64,000 bases of DNA. Origin: Rhizobium sophorae (lineage in GTDB: Bacteria; Pseudomonadota; Alphaproteobacteria; Rhizobiales; Rhizobiaceae). Each line of letters opens with the position of its first letter. Positions within the stretch are counted from its first letter, which is position 1. The DNA lies in the NCBI RefSeq assembly GCF_013087515.1, contig NZ_JABFCN010000057.1, positions 1 to 64,000 of the forward strand, in the 5' to 3' direction. The translations under genes were made by a program, and so were the position numbers. This document shows positions 60,033 to 64,000 of this stretch, one piece after another. Below the pieces are notes generated by a model, which saw only the letters and a list, made by a program, of their open reading frames with translations, was not told the origin of the DNA and did no database searches.

Positions 60033-60162
60033 GACCAAACTCCAATCGGTTCACGCACCGGACAGGCGGCGCCTGTTCAAATAGTCCGACGGGGCTTGCC
60101 GAGTCAAACCGCGAGAGGTGAAAGCCTTTTTGGGCATGAGAAAATAGAGACTTGGGAAAAAA

Positions 60163-60280
60163 GAAAAAAGCCCGACGCGGGAGGAGGTGCGCCGGGCTCT
60201 TGATCCTGACTGACAACTGGGAGGAGGAGTGTTGTCAGTCCGATGTAAGAGCGCTGGGAGGAGGAGTGCGCTGCTTACGA
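60163..60280 (-). ncRNA. Cuckoo/alpha-r14-type small RNA with anti-Shine-Dalgarno loops
   Basis: On the minus strand three consecutive hairpins occur. Hairpin 1 (60278-60245) has stem GTAAG.GCGC / GCGC..CTTAC and loop ACTCCTCCTCCCA. Hairpin 2 (60240-60208) has a perfect ten-pair stem GACTGACAAC/GTTGTCAGTC and the same 13-base loop. Hairpin 3 (60198-60169) is a GC-rich terminator with loop ACCTCCTCCC and a TTTTTTC tail. Every loop carries CCTCCTCCC, complementary to ribosome-binding sites. This is the architecture of the cuckoo (alpha-r14, NfeR1-like) RNAs of alphaproteobacteria, which repress mRNAs by occluding their ribosome sites. A CTATCT at 60286-60281 is a candidate -10 box. Confidence 0.85.
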
Positions 60281-60561
60281 AGATAGTAATAGCCAATTCT
60301 TTTGAATCGGAATAGCGAAAATACCGCAATGCAGCAATGCGCTGAACGCAATGCTTGCCCTCAAAATAACAGGTCGTCGCCTCATTTTGCAGCATGTTTG
60401 ACCAGATGGTCAAAATTGTGCTGAAAATTGTAGCCTCGGGGATCGCCGATGGACTTGTCCTTATCCGCCTGCCGGCACCAACCGGGTCGAGCCACGGATC
60501 TCGACCCGTCGTTCGGACCCCCGCAAACGGGCGAAGGGGATATGCCGCGCCCTCTCGATTC

Positions 60562-60586
60562 CTCTTCTCCCCAGCGGGGAGAAGAG
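60562..60586. repeat. Dispersed palindrome CTCTTCTCCCC/GGGGAGAAGAG
   Basis: A perfect 11-bp inverted repeat around AGC, flanked by copies of ATGCCGCG(A/C)CCTCTC (60542 and 60590). It is related to the hairpin at 6337 and the degenerate copy near 31795. It lies downstream of the aldo-keto reductase gene and may terminate it. Confidence 0.55.
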
Positions 60587-60618
60587 GACATGCCGCGACC
60601 TCTCCGTTCCCCGCCTCG

Positions 60619-61500
60619 TCAGGCAGCCTTGAAGACCTTGCTGCCCTCGGCGTCGAGGGCCGAGAATTCCTCGTTTGAGAGGGTGATGTCGACGGCTGCG
60701 ACGTTTTCCTCGAGATGTTTGACCTTGGAGGTGCCGGGGATCGGCAGCATGACCGGGCTGCGCTTCAGCACCCAGGCGAGCGCGATCTGGCTGGGTGCTG
60801 CATTGTGCTTTTTGGCGATGGTATCGAGCAGCGAGCCGGGCTTGGCGAGGTCGCCGGCAGCGAGCGGATACCACGGAATGAAGCCGATATTGTGCTTGGC
60901 GCAGTAATCGAGCACGTCCTCGCTGGTGCGATCGACGAGATTGTAGCGGTTCTGGACGGTGGCAACCTTGAAATGCTTCGAGGCGGCTTCGATGTCGGCA
61001 ACGGACACTTCGCTCAGACCCGCATGGCGGATGAGGCCGGTATCAAGCAGCGATTTGATCGCATCGAACTGTTCCTTGGCCGGCACCTTCTGATCGATCC
61101 GATGCAGTTGCCAGAGATCGATCTGCTCGACGCCGAGATTGCGCAGGCTCTTATGTGCCTGCTGGATCAGATATTCCGGACGGCCGACGGGCAGCCAGAT
61201 ATCGGGGCCGTGGCGGGTCAGGCCGCCCTTGGTGGCGATGACAGACTTGCCGCCATAGGGATGCAGCGCTTCCTTGATCAGCCATTCGGAGACATCGGGG
61301 CCGTAGGAGTCGGCCGTATCGATGAAGTTGACGCCGAGTTCCGGCAGGCGCTTCAGCGTGCGGATGGATTCGGCATGATCGGAAGGCTCGCCCCAGATGC
61401 CCTTGCCGGTGACGCGCATGGCGCCGAAACCGAGACGATTGATCTCGATATCGCCGCCGATCTTGAAGGTACCTGATTTGGCTGCGTTGTAACTGGACAT
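60619..61500 (-). CDS. Aldo-keto reductase
   Basis: A 293-residue AKR. Catalytic residues are Asp and Tyr in FIDTADSYGPDVSEWLIKEAL, Lys in VIATKGGL and His in LWQLHRID. The cofactor end reads PIPGTSKVKHLEENVAAVDI, as in NADP-dependent YajO/Tas-like reductases. GAGAGG before the ATG at 61500 decides the start. Substrate unknown; probably aldehyde detoxification. It may be controlled by the TetR at 61808 (same strand, 307-nt gap). Confidence 0.85.
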   Translation of the reverse strand: MSSYNAAKSGTFKIGGDIEINRLGFGAMRVTGKGIWGEPSDHAESIRTLKRLPELGVNFIDTADSYGPDVSEWLIKEALHPYGGKSVIATKGGLTRHGPDIWLPVGRPEYLIQQAHKSLRNLGVEQIDLWQLHRIDQKVPAKEQFDAIKSLLDTGLIRHAGLSEVSVADIEAASKHFKVATVQNRYNLVDRTSEDVLDYCAKHNIGFIPWYPLAAGDLAKPGSLLDTIAKKHNAAPSQIALAWVLKRSPVMLPIPGTSKVKHLEENVAAVDITLSNEEFSALDAEGSKVFKAA

Positions 61501-61807
61501 GGTCTTTCCTCTCTTATCAATCAATCATTGAAATCGGCGGAACGGTCGGAGGCGGGTCCAGCAGCCGCGGCACGGATGCCGAGGCTTTCGGAGATGCCTT
61601 CGAGCGCGAATGTCTGCGCTGATCGAAAGCGATGCCTGGCATGGTGATGATCCGCTGTCGCGGGATCATCAGAATGCGGCCGCTACGACGCTTGCAGATA
61701 TAGGACGGCCCGGTTCCGATAACAGGGCCTGATGGCAGGGATGAGCGGAAACATCGACATCGAACCGACGCGTCGGGAGAGCGCACTGATTCTCAGGCGG
61801 GCCCGCG
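61501..61807. other. Intergenic region with GATGATCCGC..GCGGGATCATC hairpin
   Basis: No gene was called. An 89-codon minus-strand frame (61517-61786) has no ribosome site and no family features. An inverted repeat GATGATCC-GC / GCGGGATCATC at about 61646-61670 is the only structure; it could be an operator or leader element for the aldo-keto reductase. Confidence 0.45.
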
Positions 61808-62443
61808 TCAACGCCTGGTCTTTGCCTCGTCGCCGAATTCCGCCAGCATCTTCCAGAGGTCGGCGAAAATCTCCCGGGCGAAATCCTGCGGCGAAGCACT
61901 TGGCGGGCGCTGCTGCCAGAGCTCAGCCCCGACGCGCAGCGCACCGATGACGGTTGCCGCAAGCACGCGCATGCGGGGCCGCTCAAGCGGATCCCCTCCC
62001 TTGCGCAGAAGCAGCGCCTCGGCGAGCTTCTGTTCGAGTTTGGCATATTTCAGCTGGTCGCGGGCCTTCAGCGCCGGCGTGCGATGGATGAGGTCCCCAA
62101 GCGCCAGACCAGGCTCGTCGACGGCCGCGATGACGGTTGCGGTGATCGCCGCCTCGACCGCGGTGACGGAGGATTCGTCCGCCGGCCTTGCGGCGATTGC
62201 CGCCATCAGGCGATCGGCGAAGGCATCCTGCCAGGCGAAAACCACCTCTTCCTTGGAGGGGAAATAATCGAAGAAACTGCGTTTGGAGACATCGGCCGCC
62301 TCGGTGATGTCCTCGATCGTCGTGGCCTCGAAGCCGCGCTGCAGGAAGAGGCTCATCGCCGCCTGCTCGATGCGCTCGCGCGTCTGCCGCCGCTTGCGTT
62401 CCCGCCTGCCTTCCGTCGTTTCCGTCCGCTTGTTCTCAGCCAT
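61808..62443 (-). CDS. TetR-family regulator
   Basis: A 211-residue TetR protein. The N terminus is strongly basic (RRERKRRQTRERIEQAAMSLFLQRGFEATTIEDITEAADVSKRSFFDYFPSKEEVVF), with the HTH at about residues 25-65. The C-terminal domain follows with EFGDEAKTRR at the end. The ribosome site is weak. It starts 19 nt after the stop of the upstream methyltransferase gene, suggesting an operon. It likely responds to a lipophilic compound, as judged only by family. Confidence 0.83.
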   Translation of the reverse strand: MAENKRTETTEGRRERKRRQTRERIEQAAMSLFLQRGFEATTIEDITEAADVSKRSFFDYFPSKEEVVFAWQDAFADRLMAAIAARPADESSVTAVEAAITATVIAAVDEPGLALGDLIHRTPALKARDQLKYAKLEQKLAEALLLRKGGDPLERPRMRVLAATVIGALRVGAELWQQRPPSASPQDFAREIFADLWKMLAEFGDEAKTRR

Positions 62444-62462
62444 TCCGGTCCGGCATCATCCT

Positions 62463-63134
62463 TCAGCCGCCGGTTTCGTTGGAAAAGGCGGCGACATCGT
62501 CGATGTCAGCCGCGCTTTCACGATAGCTGAAGCGCTCGCGCGACAGTTCCAGCGGCTTGCGGCGCGAAATCCGGTAGACCGAGGCCGGCGGCAGGTTGCG
62601 GACCGTGCCGCCGATGCGCACCGCCTTCAGACCGAGACGGTCGAGGATCGGCCGCGGCACCGGGCAGCGCGGACCATAGGTGAACTGATAGACGGCGCCG
62701 CCGGGGCGCATATAGGCGAAGGCGCCGGCCAAGATCGAGGCGATCTTGCGCGGCGACATGGAGAGCAGCGGCAGGCCACTGACAACCGCGCCGACCGGTT
62801 CGCCTTCGAAAATATCGGCATGGGCGAGATGGGCGGCATCCATTTGCAACACACGCGCCGTCGGAAAACGCGCCTGCAGCGATGAGATGAATTCCGGACC
62901 GTACTCGATCAGGGTCAGATCCGCTTCGCTTACCCCGCGAGCCAGCAGCGCCCGGGTGAAGACGCCGGTTCCCGGGCCGAGCTCGATAATCGGCCCGTCG
63001 AGTGCGGCAATTTCACTGGTCATGATCCTGGCAAGCGAATCCCCCGACGGCGCGATCGCCGCTACCCGAAGCGGGTTACTGACCCAGGAGCGGAAAAAAT
63101 GCAGGAAATCGGAGCATGCGGCCTTTGCAGTCAT
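62463..63134 (-). CDS. SAM-dependent methyltransferase, phospholipid N-methyltransferase-like
   Basis: A 223-residue class I methyltransferase. Motif I is IIELGPGTGVFTRALLARG (about residues 48-66), the SAM acidic residue is in LTLIEYGPEF, and LQMDAAHL follows. The sequence NPLRVAAIAPSGDSLARIM at the N terminus and YGPRCPVP near the C terminus match the COG3963/PmtA-like group, which methylates phosphatidylethanolamine in rhizobia. It could be a minor Pmt or a relative with another substrate. GGTGGGA precedes the ATG at 63134. Confidence 0.78.
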   Translation of the reverse strand: MTAKAACSDFLHFFRSWVSNPLRVAAIAPSGDSLARIMTSEIAALDGPIIELGPGTGVFTRALLARGVSEADLTLIEYGPEFISSLQARFPTARVLQMDAAHLAHADIFEGEPVGAVVSGLPLLSMSPRKIASILAGAFAYMRPGGAVYQFTYGPRCPVPRPILDRLGLKAVRIGGTVRNLPPASVYRISRRKPLELSRERFSYRESAADIDDVAAFSNETGG

Positions 63135-63393
63135 GACTATCCCACCTGTCTGAAATTCGATTGATTTTGAAAAAGGACCATCGCGGCGAGCATGGCAATT
63201 CCAAGGCAGAGGCGTCAATCGCTCGTCGCTGCGGCTTTTCGCAACACCGCTGCCAACAGTTGTTAGATTTCGTACTTATTGCATTTTTGCATTCGATGCA
63301 ACATCTGTGCGCTGCAGTTAGGGAAGGTTATGCCGTCTCCGGCTGGCCGCTACCTCTACGCAAGGGGTGGCCAAAGGCGAACAACCTCTCTTT
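63135..63393. other. Intergenic region upstream of the methyltransferase
   Basis: No gene was seen. It presumably holds the methyltransferase promoter. The plus-strand frames here have no ribosome sites and end in repeat sequence. Confidence 0.45.
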
Positions 63394-63471
63394 CGTCATG
63401 CTCGGGCTTGTCCCGAGCATCTACAGCCGGTCGATACGCAGCAGATCCTCGGCACAAGGCCGAGGATGACG
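63394..63471. repeat. Dispersed 78-bp nested palindromic element
   Basis: The outer arms CGTCAT.CTCGG and CCGAGGATGACG pair across the element. Each half is itself a hairpin: CTCGGGCTTGTCCCGAG, and CTCGGCACAAGGCCGAG. The inner ATCT/AGAT pair also matches. This is the GTCATCCTCGG-type palindromic element common in rhizobial intergenic DNA. A further AGGGCGGCT/AGCCGCCCT hairpin lies at 63504-63525. Confidence 0.68.
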
Positions 63472-63574
63472 CCGAGGCGAGAGCGAGGTTTGTCCATAAA
63501 CTGAGGGCGGCTCGGAAGCCGCCCTTTCAGCCCAACGCGGGCTGCTCATGATCGCGAAAACGCCAAGCGTCTCG

Positions 63575-63880
63575 TCAGTAGTTGCAGCTGGAGCCGCTCC
63601 CCGGGTTGAAGCCGAGCTTGCAATCCATCTTGAGCGGCTTCTTCGGGTTCATCATGTAAGGCGTCATCGGACCTGAAGTTTCCGAGCTGCGCTCACCGAT
63701 CGAACCGGTCGTGCGCCGGTCGTGCTGCACCGTGGTTTCTTGTTGGGCCACTGGACGCTCGGCTGCACCCTGCTCTGTCGCGCTGGACTGGAGGGGAGCT
63801 GCCGTGGCCGAGAAGGCCGAAAGGCCGAGGATTGCGCCGAAGGCAGCGGCGATCAGGCCGTTCTTGAAAGTCGTGGTCAT
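63575..63880 (-). CDS. Small exported protein, function unknown
   Basis: A 101-residue protein with a clear signal peptide (FKNGLIAAAFGAILGLSAFSATAAP, cleavage near residue 28). The mature part is Gln/Thr/Ser-rich and polar (QSSATEQGAAERPVAQQETTVQHDRRTTGS), then MTPYMMNPKKPLKMDCKLGFNPGSGSSCNY with two cysteines. AAGGAGACG lies 4 nt before the ATG. The C-terminal segment with Cys-x12-Cys could form a disulfide. No family was recognised; likely a periplasmic or secreted protein. Confidence 0.7.
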   Translation of the reverse strand: MTTTFKNGLIAAAFGAILGLSAFSATAAPLQSSATEQGAAERPVAQQETTVQHDRRTTGSIGERSSETSGPMTPYMMNPKKPLKMDCKLGFNPGSGSSCNY

Positions 63881-64000
63881 TTTCGTCTCCTTGGGAGGAT
63901 TCGGGGAATTTACGCCCCGGAGTTAGGAAGGCGATCTGTCACATACTACGGGGCTAAAGCGGAGGTCACGGATATGTGAGCGGCGGGCCGATCAAGAAAA

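Noticed and set aside
61517..61786. 89-codon minus-strand frame between AKR and TetR genes
   Set aside because: No ribosome site and no family features; a hairpin interrupts it.

Overview
The window looks like chromosomal DNA of a Rhizobium species of the leguminosarum/etli type. The evidence is high GC, a complete frcB-frcC-frcA-frcK fructose transporter locus with a divergent ROK regulator, and rhizobial double-palindrome intergenic elements (RIME-like, at 18698-18798 and 40123-40226). There is also a small RNA near 60163-60280 whose hairpin loops carry CCUCCUCCC, the hallmark of the alphaproteobacterial 'cuckoo'/alpha-r14 RNAs. No rRNA, tRNA, CRISPR array, transposase or prophage gene was seen. 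The species assignment is inference from gene content.

Layout. 1-7.1 kb: a small Gly/Ser/Thr-rich exported protein, a 14-TM MFS exporter followed by a P-loop kinase, a divergent SnoaL-like/MarR pair with a clear operator, a fused ABC half-transporter and a nucleoside deaminase. 7.2-16.3 kb: a sugar catabolic locus, probably for L-fucose or a related 6-deoxy sugar. It holds a GntR regulator, a UxaA-family dehydratase, an aldo-keto reductase acting as sugar dehydrogenase, a FucU mutarotase, an ABC importer (binding protein, double ATPase, permease) and a zinc dehydrogenase. Two near-identical 24-bp sites, one before the dehydratase and one before the binding protein, probably make it a single GntR regulon. 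16.3-18.3 kb: cutC, translationally coupled to an unusual LysR-type regulator with two HTH domains. 18.8-22.7 kb: a four-gene OsmF/YehZYXW-type betaine/osmoprotectant importer. 22.7-26.1 kb: a glyoxalase-like protein, a beta-mannosidase and a PRC-barrel protein.

26.3-35.6 kb: central metabolism, with acyl-CoA synthetase, pgi, otsA, fructokinase and pyrE, then a TetR regulator divergent from an NmrA-type gene that is broken by a small deletion/frameshift, then a DUF1772 protein. 35.6-40.1 kb: small membrane proteins, a GGDEF gene fragment, a VOC protein, an intact membrane diguanylate cyclase and pyrC. 40.2-45.8 kb: frcK-frcA-frcC-frcB on the minus strand with a hairpin attenuator between frcB and frcC, divergent from the ROK regulator frcR, which overlaps a second RbsD/FucU gene. 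Fructose uptake (frc), fructokinase, phosphoglucose isomerase and trehalose synthesis (otsA) therefore lie within about 18 kb.

45.8-55.5 kb: RidA and cupin genes, a winged-helix/TPR regulator, a GGDEF-EAL protein, and two paralogous modules of an SDR oxidoreductase divergent from a TetR regulator, each with a pair of matching operators. 55.5-58.6 kb: a three-gene hydroxyproline-type operon (FAD oxidase, degenerate SDR, proline-racemase-family enzyme with a Ser/Cys active site). 58.6-64 kb: a lipoprotein alpha/beta hydrolase, the cuckoo-type sRNA, an aldo-keto reductase, a TetR regulator with a phospholipid-methyltransferase-like gene, and a small exported protein. Dispersed palindromic repeats occupy several intergenic gaps.
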